Source: an uncultured Bacteroides sp. (GTDB lineage Bacteria > Bacteroidota > Bacteroidia > Bacteroidales > Bacteroidaceae). Taken from it: a stretch of DNA of 64,000 nt. Made by a program: the position numbers and the translations under genes. Location: the NCBI RefSeq assembly GCF_963677715.1, contig NZ_OY782493.1:558001-622000 (forward strand). The letters run 5' to 3'. Below the pieces are notes generated by a model. That model was given only the letters and a program-made list of their open reading frames with translations, was not told the DNA's origin and made no database searches. Position 1 is the stretch's first letter, and each line of letters starts with the position of its first letter. Below are positions 31,201 through 39,301 of this stretch, piece by piece.

Positions 31201-32628
31201 ATTGACTGTATTAAATGAACCATTGACCAATACAGAACCATTATCATCGTTTAGTGCTATCTTACCGTCAAAGCCTCCCTTTTTATATACTCCGTCAAGT
31301 ACAATGTCTTTATACTTGTAATTACTATATTCAAGAGAAGCGATCAACCCTTTCATTTCAATAGACGGATATTGAGATTTTCGGTGACTACCTTTTACGT
31401 CCAGATTAAGAGTGATTTTACCCAGTTGGTTATTGGCTAGTAATTTTCCTGCATCAAAATCTGTCGTTTCTACAGAACCCGAATATGAAAAAATGCCCTT
31501 ATCCTTATCAGAGCTAAGTTTAAGGTCGGTTTTTACAGATCCTAAGCTTGTTCTAAATAATCCGTAGGTTACCAAATCCGAGTAATAGCCGGATATTTCT
31601 CCATGGAAAGAGATATTTCCCAAACGTTTTAGTAAAGGGGAAATGTCACTAAACTTTTCGCTGAGATTGCGCGATATGAAACTAAGGCCCTCCGAGTCTA
31701 CCGATAGATCGGATAGGTTGCCGAATATATACGCATCCTTTGAATGAGATAAATCTTGTAAAGACAATTTTCCTCTTATTCTAATATGATTTTGTGCATT
31801 AATGTATAGGCGGGAAAAATTTAATTGGTTGATTGTACCTGCCACATCCATTTCCAGTTCTATTTTTTCTTTAAAATTGGCTAAAGCAGGCACAAAAGAA
31901 GATATATCTCGCAATGTGATATTTGAGGGTAGCGCACTGAGAGAGAAGTGCACGTTGTCTGCAAAGTGTTTAAACGCTCCGAGGCTATCGTAAGTCATTC
32001 GTATCGTATCCATTTTTAAGGAACTGTTAGGAAGATCTACAGCGAAATTCTCAATGTGCATGTTTTTATTGTTCGCTAGTATTTTTAGTGAAAGTTTATT
32101 CAATTTAAAACCGGATTGCTCATCTACACTAAGTCTTTTTATATAAGCATTTACCGAGTCCTTTTGGAATGCTTTTAATGAGATATTCGCAATTATATTA
32201 TGTAATTTTATATGCTTGTAGTTGATTCTACCGGGAGTATTAGGTTCGGATAAGACATCGTAGGATAGTTTTCCACGGCGAATTAAGATGGAATTAATAC
32301 GTAAATCAATGTTTGTTTTTGTTTTAGTTGTCTTTGGGGAAGCGAAAGCATCGATTAGAAATTTGAAATTCGGATCGGAATTTAGATTCTTTTGATTTAA
32401 TCGAATATCAAATCCAAAAATCTGTACGTTACTGATGGATATTTTCTTGTTAATCAGCGGTAATAAATCGAATTTTACAGATAGACGGGTTATTTTTAGC
32501 ATCTCTTTGCCCGATTGATCATCAAGCAAAACATCATCAATTATGATGCGGTTCAGCAAACCTATATTAATTCGACCGATAGTCAGTTTAGTGTCCAATA
32601 CACTGGCTAATTCTTCAGAAACCAGCAC
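28219..32628 (-). CDS. tamB: TamB-family translocation/assembly protein (DUF490)
   Basis: From GTG at 32628 this is 1469 residues of repeated short beta-strands, as in long beta-groove AsmA/TamB proteins, ending in the DUF490 domain (DATIKIIMDPVAGDYIIGKG, then LVRNYISTDEQMNMQILYLLS). TamB-type proteins bridge inner and outer membranes and are implicated in outer-membrane protein assembly and lipid transport. The same frame continues upstream to a TGA at 32757-32755 and encodes KKTVRWVLGIVLGIYFGLI, a classic N-terminal membrane anchor, but no ATG, GTG or TTG exists there. The real start is thus probably a rare codon (for example ATA at 32754) or hidden by a sequence error. Confidence 0.85.
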   Translation of the reverse strand: MLVSEELASVLDTKLTIGRINIGLLNRIIIDDVLLDDQSGKEMLKITRLSVKFDLLPLINKKISISNVQIFGFDIRLNQKNLNSDPNFKFLIDAFASPKTTKTKTNIDLRINSILIRRGKLSYDVLSEPNTPGRINYKHIKLHNIIANISLKAFQKDSVNAYIKRLSVDEQSGFKLNKLSLKILANNKNMHIENFAVDLPNSSLKMDTIRMTYDSLGAFKHFADNVHFSLSALPSNITLRDISSFVPALANFKEKIELEMDVAGTINQLNFSRLYINAQNHIRIRGKLSLQDLSHSKDAYIFGNLSDLSVDSEGLSFISRNLSEKFSDISPLLKRLGNISFHGEISGYYSDLVTYGLFRTSLGSVKTDLKLSSDKDKGIFSYSGSVETTDFDAGKLLANNQLGKITLNLDVKGSHRKSQYPSIEMKGLIASLEYSNYKYKDIVLDGVYKKGGFDGKIALNDDNGSVLVNGSFNTVNKIPTFNFRATIDKVRPYKLKLTNQYKDSEFSLKIKADFKGGTVGEMYGEINIDSLQFNAPDKAFFMDNMKISATHEGDRNRLQVNSEFLKADIQGNYSYRTITASVMNVMKRYIPSLMPANIKKTDTNNNFSFDIHIFNTELLSTVFDIPVSVYSHSTIKGYFNDKAQKILIEGYFPKIRYKNTFLESGMILCDNSTDQLTGHIRFTSHRKNDAINISLEAQAKNDNITTTINWGNNLATTYSGKLSAISHLGRHTNSAGISSLKAVVEVQPTDIILNDTVWQIHPSKIIADSGKIAINKFYFSHNDQFIRINGNASTNIDDSIKVEMKDINIAYVFDIVNLKGVDFKGLASGTAYINHAMKKPVMNTRLFVKNFSFNDGLLGDMNIYGEWDEKNEGIFLNAKMKEKNISETNVSGYIYPLKPKSGLDLHIKADSTNLKFMEYYVKSIVSDIKGRASGNVHFFGKFNALNIEGSVKPNATFNINILNTKFAIKDSVRMYTEKFEFDKIPIYDLEGHQGIASGYISHHNFKDMNYNLELKANNMLVMNTKESADIPFYGTVYGTGNASLSGNPQGLNIDVAMTTNRNTNFVYTIGNTASATNSQFVKFIDKTPKRITEDSISLASNYNLELQKEEEKETGMDVRLNISVDATPDATIKIIMDPVAGDYIIGKGDGNIRTEYYNKGDVKMFGNYHINQGTYKFSLQEVIRKDFTIKDGSEISFNGNPLDAVMNVQAVYTVNSASLNDLVPDASDFTQQPNVKVNCMMNLTGVLLRPTIKMGIELPYESDEVQTLVRNYISTDEQMNMQILYLLSIGKFYTANNVNTTQNSNVMSSVLSSTLSGQLNNMLSQIINSNSWNFGTNLSTGDKGWTDMEVEGILSGQLLNNRLLINGNFGYRDNPLTTTNFVGDFEAEWLLTRSGEFRLKAYNETNDRYYTRTNLTTQGFGLIYKKDFNKLSELLFWNNWRKKQRNKKETNNNKSDTIQKARSTNKRKE

Positions 32629-32804
32629 GGATATTTTTTGCTGAACATAAGGAATATTCAGTAAGATAATAAGTCCGAAATATATTCCGAGTACGATGCC
32701 TAGTACCCAACGTACTGTCTTTTTCAGCGTTTTGATAAGCAGTTGTTTTTTTATTCAGAGAACAAAAATATAAAATATAACGTTATGAATCCTACTTTTA
32801 TCAT

Positions 32805-32812
32805 TACTTTTG
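32805..32812 (+). promoter_or_regulatory. -7 box of tsaD
   Basis: TACTTTTG matches TAnnTTTG and lies 22 bases before the tsaD start, in the gap divergent from tamB. Confidence 0.5.
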
Positions 32813-32834
32813 TAGCATTAAACATTAAAAACAT

Positions 32835-33854
32835 ATGTCTGTAATTATATTAGGAATCGAATCGTCTTGTGATGATACATCTGCCGCAGTTATTAAAGAC
32901 GGCTTTCTTTTATCGAATGTGGTTGCTAGTCAGGCAGTTCACGAATCTTACGGTGGTGTAGTGCCAGAGCTGGCCTCACGTGCTCATCAACAAAATATTG
33001 TTCCTGTAGTTCATGAAGCTTTAAAGCGGGCAGGGGTCAGCAAAGAAGATTTAAATGCGATTGCTTTTACTCGTGGTCCCGGATTGATGGGTTCATTGTT
33101 AGTGGGCGTTTCTTTTGCCAAAGGATTTGCTCGTTCACTTAATATTCCTATGATAGATGTTAACCACTTGAATGGCCATGTTTTAGCTCATTTTATTAAA
33201 GAAAAAGATGAATATAATAAAGAGCCTGCCTTTCCTTTTTTATGTTTGTTGGTTTCCGGAGGGAATTCTCAAATAATATTAGTAAAAGCCTATAATGACA
33301 TGGAAGTACTGGGCGAAACAATAGATGATGCAGCGGGAGAAGCTATAGATAAATGTTCGAAGGTTATGGGACTGGGTTATCCGGGAGGGCCAATAATTGA
33401 TAGGCTTGCCAGACAGGGGAATGCAGCTGCATTTACCTTTAGTAAACCTCATATTCCGGGACTTAATTACAGCTTTAGCGGTTTAAAAACCTCTTTTTTG
33501 TACTCTTTGCGTGACTGGATGAAAGAGGACCCCGATTTTATAGAACATCATAAAACTGATTTAGCTGCTTCGCTGGAAGCTACGATAGTCGATATACTAA
33601 TGGATAAGCTTAGGAAAGCGGCCAAGCAATACAATATCAGAGAAGTGGCAATGGCCGGCGGAGTGTCTGCTAATAATGGACTACGTAATTCGTTTCGTGA
33701 GCATGCTCAAAAATATGGTTGGAAAATATATATACCTAAATTTAGCTACACAACGGATAATGCGGCGATGATAGCTATTACAGGATATTTGAAATACCTG
33801 GATAAAGACTTCTGCTCAATCAAATTACCAGCTTATTCACGCATTACATTATAA
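32835..33854 (+). CDS. tsaD: tRNA N6-threonylcarbamoyladenosine transferase
   Basis: 339 residues. TsaD, with TsaB, TsaC and TsaE, makes t6A at position 37 of ANN-decoding tRNAs. ASKHA-fold motifs are GIESSCDDTSAAVI, PELASRAHQ, the metal-binding NHLNGHVLAH (HxxxH), LVSGGNSQI and the C-terminal YTTDNAAMIA with the metal-binding Asp. Length and motifs are standard. The CinA gene follows 9 bases later. Confidence 0.96.
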   Translation: MSVIILGIESSCDDTSAAVIKDGFLLSNVVASQAVHESYGGVVPELASRAHQQNIVPVVHEALKRAGVSKEDLNAIAFTRGPGLMGSLLVGVSFAKGFARSLNIPMIDVNHLNGHVLAHFIKEKDEYNKEPAFPFLCLLVSGGNSQIILVKAYNDMEVLGETIDDAAGEAIDKCSKVMGLGYPGGPIIDRLARQGNAAAFTFSKPHIPGLNYSFSGLKTSFLYSLRDWMKEDPDFIEHHKTDLAASLEATIVDILMDKLRKAAKQYNIREVAMAGGVSANNGLRNSFREHAQKYGWKIYIPKFSYTTDNAAMIAITGYLKYLDKDFCSIKLPAYSRITL

Positions 33855-33863
33855 TAAAAAACA

Positions 33864-34382
33864 ATGATTGCCGAGAAAATATCTAGTGAGACTGATTGCT
33901 TGGGAAATCTTTCTCTTCCTATTGAAGTTATAGTAGGTGATTTGCTGAAAAAGAAAAGCCTATCTCTTGCTACAGCCGAAAGCTGTACAGGAGGAAATAT
34001 TGCTGCTAAGCTAACGGCTGTTCCTGGATGCTCTGACTACTTTAAAGGAAGTGTCGTGGCATATTCTAATGAGGTGAAAATTTCCTTATTGAATGTTTCC
34101 GGGGAAACGCTTGAAAATAAAGGTGCTGTTAGTGAAGAAACCGTGATTGAAATGGTAAAAGGTGCGATGAAAGCGCTGAATACTAATTGTGCCGTGGCCA
34201 CTTCGGGCATTGCGGGTCCGGGAGGAGGGACGATAGAAAAGCCTGTTGGTACAGTCTGGATTGCTGCAGCATATCAAGATGATATTATTACTTTGAAACA
34301 GACTGTAGATAAAGGGAGAAAGTTAAATATTGAAAATGCATGTAATAATGCTCTTTTGATGCTTCACAAACTAATTAAATGA
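33864..34382 (+). CDS. CinA-type nicotinamide-nucleotide amidohydrolase
   Basis: 172 residues forming a stand-alone CinA C-terminal domain (PncC type), which deamidates nicotinamide mononucleotide to nicotinate mononucleotide in NAD recycling. Signatures are [54 protein letters not shown] and KPVGTVWIA. The N-terminal MoaB-like domain of full-length CinA is absent, as in many bacteria. It is probably co-transcribed with tsaD. Confidence 0.92.
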   Translation: MIAEKISSETDCLGNLSLPIEVIVGDLLKKKSLSLATAESCTGGNIAAKLTAVPGCSDYFKGSVVAYSNEVKISLLNVSGETLENKGAVSEETVIEMVKGAMKALNTNCAVATSGIAGPGGGTIEKPVGTVWIAAAYQDDIITLKQTVDKGRKLNIENACNNALLMLHKLIK

Positions 34383-34504
34383 AGAAATGCAGCTTCAAAG
34401 TAGAGAATTATTTTATAAATAGCTTGCTTTGTATCTATAAAAGTGCTTACTTTGCGCTCTGTTTGGAATAAGTATAGATAAAAACTATAAAACTTAAGAT
34501 AGAA

Positions 34505-34765
34505 ATGTCGAAAATTTGTCAAATTACAGGGAAAAAAGCCATGATTGGCAACAATGTTTCACACTCCAAGGCTAGGACAAAAAGGACCTTTGATGTGAAC
34601 TTGTTTAAGAAAAAGTTCTATTATGTAGAACAGGATTGCTGGATCAGCTTAAGTCTTAGTGCGGCTGGTTTGCGTATGATTAATAAGAAGGGATTAGATG
34701 CTGCCTTAAGTGATGCAGTGACTAAAGGGTATTGTGATTGGAAGAGCATTAAAGTAATAGGTTAA
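34505..34765 (+). CDS. rpmB: 50S ribosomal protein L28
   Basis: 86 residues beginning with the family signature [17 protein letters not shown], followed by a basic [17 protein letters not shown] segment. It is the first gene of a three-gene ribosomal transcript (L28, L33, DUF4295) with gaps of 21 and 13 bases. A weak promoter (TTG near 34424, TTACTTTG at 34447-34454) precedes it. Confidence 0.97.
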   Translation: MSKICQITGKKAMIGNNVSHSKARTKRTFDVNLFKKKFYYVEQDCWISLSLSAAGLRMINKKGLDAALSDAVTKGYCDWKSIKVIG

Positions 34766-34786
34766 CGTAGAAGGAGAAACTTACTT

Positions 34787-34975
34787 ATGGCAAAGAAGGC
34801 AAAGGGTAATAGAGTACAGGTAATTCTTGAGTGCACTGAACACAAAGAAAGTGGCATTCCTGGAACATCTCGTTATATTACTACTAAAAACAGAAAAAAT
34901 ACAACTGAAAGACTTGAGTTGAAAAAATATAACCCAATTCTTAAGAGAGTAACAGTTCATAAAGAAATTAAATAA
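34787..34975 (+). CDS. rpmG: 50S ribosomal protein L33
   Basis: 62 residues with the L33 pattern [33 protein letters not shown] and [12 protein letters not shown]. The zinc-binding Cys pairs of C+ forms are missing (one Cys only), so it is the C- type. A purine-rich AAGGAGA lies 14 bases before the ATG. Confidence 0.96.
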   Translation: MAKKAKGNRVQVILECTEHKESGIPGTSRYITTKNRKNTTERLELKKYNPILKRVTVHKEIK

Positions 34976-34988
34976 TATAGTATAACCC

Positions 34989-35147
34989 ATGGCAAAGAAA
35001 ACTGTAGCAAGTTTGCACGAAGGAAGTAAAGAAGGTCGTTCTTATACTAAGGTTATCAAAATGGTGAAATCTCCTAAAACTGGAGCTTACATGTTTGATG
35101 AGCAAATGGTACCTAACGAAAAAGTTCAAGACTTTTTTAAGAAATAA
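34989..35147 (+). CDS. DUF4295 small basic protein (Bacteroidota ribosome-associated)
   Basis: 52 residues: MAKKTVASLHEGSKEGRSYT, then a Lys-rich middle with SPKTGAYMFDEQMVP and the end KVQDFFKK. It matches the small DUF4295 family, which in Bacteroidota consistently follows rpmB and rpmG. From memory, structural work on a Bacteroidota ribosome identified this family as a lineage-specific large-subunit protein (bL38); I could not check that here. Size, charge and operon position fit a ribosomal protein. Confidence 0.88.
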   Translation: MAKKTVASLHEGSKEGRSYTKVIKMVKSPKTGAYMFDEQMVPNEKVQDFFKK

Positions 35148-35178
35148 GAGTTGTTATTTAGTTCTCTAAAGCAACAAT

Positions 35179-35215
35179 AAAGGTTCCTCTCATTATTTTA
35201 GTGAGAGGAACTTTT
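35179..35215 (+). terminator. Rho-independent terminator of the rpmB-rpmG-DUF4295 operon
   Basis: A stem with GGTTCCTCTCA on the left and TGAGAGGAAC on the right, a 9-base loop and a TTTT tail, 32 bases after the DUF4295 stop. Confidence 0.85.
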
Positions 35216-35351
35216 GTATATATATGTTTGTTCTAGTTTAATTATTTTTTTTTATTAATAAGTTTCTTGTGATCGTTTGATGATAATAGATAGAACTTGT
35301 TTTCGATGCAAAAATTTATTATTTTCATTTTTTAATGTTCATTACTTATTA

Positions 35352-35359
35352 TATCTTTG
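35352..35359 (+). promoter_or_regulatory. -7 box of ftsY-rimO
   Basis: TATCTTTG, a TAnnTTTG match 30 bases before the ftsY start. Confidence 0.55.
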
Positions 35360-35389
35360 TAGGATAATATTATACTAATAAATAGTATC

Positions 35390-36349
35390 ATGGGACTTTT
35401 TGATTTTTTCTCAAAGGAAAAGAAAGATACGCTAGATAAGGGGTTATTGAAGACCAAAGAAACTGTCTTCAGTAAGATAACCCGTGCTATTGCAGGTAAA
35501 TCTAAAATTGACGATGAAGTTTTGGATAATCTGGAAGAGATTCTTATCACATCTGACGTTGGAGTTGAAACAACACTCAATATTATTAAACGTATAGAAA
35601 AAAGAGCTGCTTCTGATAAATATGTAAATGCGCAAGAACTAAACTCCATTTTACGTGAGGAAATTGCCGTGTTGCTAACGGAGAATAATTCAGATGATGC
35701 CGAAGGTTTTTATGTGCCGACTACAGAAAAGCCATACGTAATTATGGTGGTAGGAGTTAATGGTGTAGGCAAAACAACAACAATAGGTAAATTAGCTTAT
35801 CAGTTTAAAAAGGCAGGTAAATCAGTATATCTTGGTGCGGCAGATACATTCAGAGCTGCTGCCGTTGAACAATTAGTTGTTTGGGGAGAAAGAGTAGGGG
35901 TGCCTGTTATTAAGCAAAAAATGGGTGCTGACCCGGCATCGGTGGCTTATGATGCGGTAAGTTCGGCTATTGCAAATAATGCAGATGTAGTAATTATCGA
36001 TACTGCTGGGCGCTTACACAATAAAGTGGGACTGATGAATGAGCTTACGAAGATTAAAAATGTGATGAAGAAGGTTGCAATCAATGCGCCCAATGAAGTG
36101 CTTTTGGTGCTGGATGGATCTACAGGCCAAAACGCATTTGAACAAGCAAAGCAATTTACTTTGGCTACCGAAGTAACTGCTATGGCTATTACTAAACTGG
36201 ATGGTACTGCAAAGGGAGGCGTTGTTATTGGCATTTCAGACCAATTTAAAATACCCGTAAAATATATCGGATTGGGAGAAGGAATAGAAGACCTGCAGGT
36301 TTTCCAAAAAAAAGAATTTGTTGATTCGTTGTTCGGAGGAGATAAATGA
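35390..36349 (+). CDS. ftsY: Signal recognition particle receptor FtsY
   Basis: 319 residues: a short N-terminal region followed by the NG domain of SRP GTPases. Motifs are GVNGVGKTTTIGKLA (G1), DTFRAAAVEQL, DTAGRLHNK (G3), TKLDGTAKGG (G4) and KYIGLGEGIEDLQVF. FtsY docks ribosome-SRP complexes at the inner membrane. The long acidic A domain of E. coli FtsY is missing, as is usual in this phylum. Its TGA overlaps the rimO ATG by 4 bases. Confidence 0.97.
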   Translation: MGLFDFFSKEKKDTLDKGLLKTKETVFSKITRAIAGKSKIDDEVLDNLEEILITSDVGVETTLNIIKRIEKRAASDKYVNAQELNSILREEIAVLLTENNSDDAEGFYVPTTEKPYVIMVVGVNGVGKTTTIGKLAYQFKKAGKSVYLGAADTFRAAAVEQLVVWGERVGVPVIKQKMGADPASVAYDAVSSAIANNADVVIIDTAGRLHNKVGLMNELTKIKNVMKKVAINAPNEVLLVLDGSTGQNAFEQAKQFTLATEVTAMAITKLDGTAKGGVVIGISDQFKIPVKYIGLGEGIEDLQVFQKKEFVDSLFGGDK

Positions 36350-37644
36350 AAAGAAAGACAATTGATATAATAACTTTAGGATGTTCAAAAAATTTAGTCG
36401 ATTCAGAACAACTTATACGGCAACTCAAAGGTTCCGGATATGATGTAACTCATGATGCGCAAACACCTAAAGGAGAGATTGCTGTAATTAATACCTGTGG
36501 CTTTATTGGAGATGCGAAAGAAGAGTCTATCAATATGATCCTGGAATTTGCACAAGCAAAAGAAGAAGGGCGATTAAAAAAGCTATTTGTCATGGGGTGC
36601 CTTTCTGAACGTTATTTGAAAGAACTAGCTTTTGAAATACCTCAGGTAGATAAGTTTTACGGGAAATTTAATTGGAAAGATTTACTTCATGATTTGGGTA
36701 AAGCATATCACGAGGAGTATAGCATTGAACGTACTCTGACTACTCCCAAACATTATGCTTATTTAAAAATATCAGAAGGATGCGATAGAAAATGTTCTTA
36801 TTGCGCTATCCCCATTATAACAGGTAGACATGTGTCGCGTCCGATAGAAGAAATTTTAGAGGAGGTGAGGTTTCTTGTAGGTCAAGGAGTGAAAGAATTT
36901 CAGGTAATAGCTCAGGAGCTGACTTATTACGGCATTGATTTGTATAAGAAGCAAATGATTTCTGAATTAATAGAACGAATGGCTGATGAGCCAGGTGTTG
37001 AATGGATTCGTCTTCATTATGCTTATCCGGCGCATTTCCCCACTGATTTGTTTCGAGTAATGCGCGAGCGTAGTAATGTGTGCAAATACATGGATATTGC
37101 TTTGCAGCATATTAGCGATAATATTCTGACCTTGATGAATCGTCATGTGACTAAAGAGGAAACTTATCATCTTATAGAACAGTTTCGTAAAGAAGTGCCG
37201 GGCATTCACTTACGTACTACGTTAATGGTAGGATATCCGGGCGAAACGGAAGAAGATTTTGAAGAATTGAAAGACTTTGTTCGAAAAACCCGTTTTGATA
37301 GAATGGGGGCCTTTGCTTATTCTGAAGAAGAAGGAACTTTTTCTGCTGAGAATCATTTGGACTCAATATCGTATGAATTGAAACAGGCTCGTTTAGATGA
37401 ACTGATGAATATTCAGCAAAACATTTCTGCTGAGCTGAGCGCGATGAAAATAGGCAAAATAATGAAAGTCATCATTGACCGGATAGAGGGAGATTATTAT
37501 ATTGGACGTTCTGAATTTGATTCTCCTGAAATAGATCCGGAGGTGCTTATAAAACGATCGGAAGGAGCCTTGTCAATCGGGCATTTTTATGAAGTTGAAA
37601 TTATTGATGCGGATGATTTTGATCTGTACGCAAAGAAAAAGTAG
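36346..37644 (+). CDS. rimO: Ribosomal protein S12 methylthiotransferase RimO
   Basis: 432-residue radical-SAM enzyme that adds a methylthio group to an Asp of ribosomal protein S12. The N-terminal UPF0004 domain supplies three auxiliary-cluster cysteines (LGCSKNLVDSEQL, NTCGFIGDAKEES, MGCLSERY). The radical-SAM cluster is in SEGCDRKCSYCAIP, and a TRAM domain closes the protein (about 370-432). Overlap with ftsY indicates translational coupling. Confidence 0.96.
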   Translation: MKRKTIDIITLGCSKNLVDSEQLIRQLKGSGYDVTHDAQTPKGEIAVINTCGFIGDAKEESINMILEFAQAKEEGRLKKLFVMGCLSERYLKELAFEIPQVDKFYGKFNWKDLLHDLGKAYHEEYSIERTLTTPKHYAYLKISEGCDRKCSYCAIPIITGRHVSRPIEEILEEVRFLVGQGVKEFQVIAQELTYYGIDLYKKQMISELIERMADEPGVEWIRLHYAYPAHFPTDLFRVMRERSNVCKYMDIALQHISDNILTLMNRHVTKEETYHLIEQFRKEVPGIHLRTTLMVGYPGETEEDFEELKDFVRKTRFDRMGAFAYSEEEGTFSAENHLDSISYELKQARLDELMNIQQNISAELSAMKIGKIMKVIIDRIEGDYYIGRSEFDSPEIDPEVLIKRSEGALSIGHFYEVEIIDADDFDLYAKKK

Positions 37645-37717
37645 TTTTATTTGCATTTCATTTGTTTTTATAATAAAGATTTAGTAATATAGCGTCTCAT
37701 TTTTAAAGAATCTGATT

Positions 37718-37990
37718 TTGAATAATAAAGATTTTACTTCTGAACTGTCAAAAAGGCTTGGATATACGATTAAGGATACTTCTGAGCTTATGACTGATGT
37801 ATTGTCTGTATTAACTCAGCAATTACAAGAAGGGAATGCTATATCTGTTCAAGGATTTGGAGCTTTTGAATTGAAGAAAAAGGCAGAGCGTATATCTATT
37901 AATCCTGTAACTAAACAGCGTATGCTTGTTCCTCCGAAGCTCGTTCTTACATTTAAGCCTAGTCAAATATTAAAAGAAAAGTTTAAATAA
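37718..37990 (+). CDS. HU/IHF-family DNA-binding protein
   Basis: 90 residues with the HU fold: helical NNKDFTSELSKRLG, then VQGFGAFELKKKAERISINPVTKQRM with the Pro-tipped DNA-binding arms, and LTFKPSQILKEKF. The start codon is TTG; the first residues match the normal family N-terminus and no in-frame ATG fits. It lies 11 bases before the HU-LysM gene, so the two HU domains are probably co-expressed. Confidence 0.92.
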   Translation: MNNKDFTSELSKRLGYTIKDTSELMTDVLSVLTQQLQEGNAISVQGFGAFELKKKAERISINPVTKQRMLVPPKLVLTFKPSQILKEKFK

Positions 37991-38001
37991 GTTTCCGCAA
38001 T

Positions 38002-39252
38002 ATGAATGAAAGATTAAACATGCAGAATCTTATTGATTTGTTAGCAGAGAAGCGTAATATAGGTAAAGGTGATGCAGACATTTTTATCAGAGACTTTTTT
38101 ACTCTGATTGAACAGGCTTTGGAAAATGATAAATATGTAAAAATAAAAGGTTTAGGCATTTTCAAACTGATTGATGTAGAAAGCAGAGAAAGTATAAATG
38201 TCAATACAGGAGAGCGCTTTGAAATACAAAGCCACACAAAAATATCTTTTTCTCCGGAACAAACATTGCGGGATAGTGTAAATAAACCATTTGCTCATTT
38301 TGAAACAGTTATTTTAAATGAAGATACTGTTTTGGATAATACTTTGGTGGAAGATATTGAAGAAGAATTAGAAGACGGTAAAGAAAGCGACAGTAAAGAA
38401 GAGGTTGAAAAAGTCACTTTGGACACAACTAAGGCTCCATCAGAAGAAATTTTAGAGACAAATTCTATGTCTGAAGATAAAGTTGAAACTGCAATACCTT
38501 CTCTTAGTGCTGAAAAAGAAAAAGAAGAGAGCCTTTCGCTATTGGGAGAGAAAAAAATATCTGTTGAAGATATTATAGCCAAAGAGATACGAAAAGCAGA
38601 CGAAGAATATAAAATTCATCGCCAAAAGAATAAAGAATCTCATGAAGAGGTGGCTTTTTCAGAAAGAGGTAGAAATAAATCTTTGATGTTTTACACGGCA
38701 ATTCTTGTTGTTTTAATAACAGTTGCGGGCGCTATTGCATACATTTATTATCCTAATGTAATGGAGGATTTATTTACTGCTAATAATGAGACTACCTCTA
38801 CGACAATGTCTCCGACTCCTGATTTAGCCGGAGTTCAATTGTCTGTTGATACTTTTAACATGGAAACGTCAGCTAAAAATAAAATGGCAATAAATAGTGA
38901 TTCAACGGAAAGTGATTCGATAAAAAAAGTGTTGATAAAGAAAACTATTGGTGCGATATTGCCAGCTAAAACAAGTATAGAAGTTCGTGAAAAGCAAAAG
39001 AGGGAAATAGATACTGATATTCATAAAGAAGGTCTCCTAATTCCAGATTCGGTGAACTATACCATAATAGGCACGAAAACAACGTATGCGGTAAAGGAAG
39101 GTGAAACATTAACAAGAATAGCTTTACGCTTTTATGGGACAAAGAATTTGTGGCCATATATTGTTAAGCACAATCGTAATCTTATTAAAAATCCTAATAA
39201 CGTTCCGTATGGTACTGTTCTTAAAATTCCTGAACTGAAAAGAATAGGATAG
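38002..39252 (+). CDS. HU-domain protein with transmembrane helix and LysM domain
   Basis: 416 residues. Residues 1-95 form an HU/IHF-like DNA-binding domain (IKGLGIFKLIDVESRESINVN). A very acidic, flexible region follows (about 100-200), then a basic stretch, one hydrophobic helix (about 227-250, FYTAILVVLITVAGAIAYIYY), a Ser/Thr-rich spacer and a C-terminal LysM domain (about 362-412, TYAVKEGETLTRIALRFYG). Basic residues before the helix predict HU inside and LysM in the periplasm. Such a protein could link DNA to peptidoglycan. The architecture is read directly; the tether role is inference. Confidence 0.9.
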   Translation: MNERLNMQNLIDLLAEKRNIGKGDADIFIRDFFTLIEQALENDKYVKIKGLGIFKLIDVESRESINVNTGERFEIQSHTKISFSPEQTLRDSVNKPFAHFETVILNEDTVLDNTLVEDIEEELEDGKESDSKEEVEKVTLDTTKAPSEEILETNSMSEDKVETAIPSLSAEKEKEESLSLLGEKKISVEDIIAKEIRKADEEYKIHRQKNKESHEEVAFSERGRNKSLMFYTAILVVLITVAGAIAYIYYPNVMEDLFTANNETTSTTMSPTPDLAGVQLSVDTFNMETSAKNKMAINSDSTESDSIKKVLIKKTIGAILPAKTSIEVREKQKREIDTDIHKEGLLIPDSVNYTIIGTKTTYAVKEGETLTRIALRFYGTKNLWPYIVKHNRNLIKNPNNVPYGTVLKIPELKRIG

Positions 39253-39301
39253 ATACTATAATTTGAAACGTGATTTGTCTTCTCGTTTAGCTCTTCTCCC
39301 C

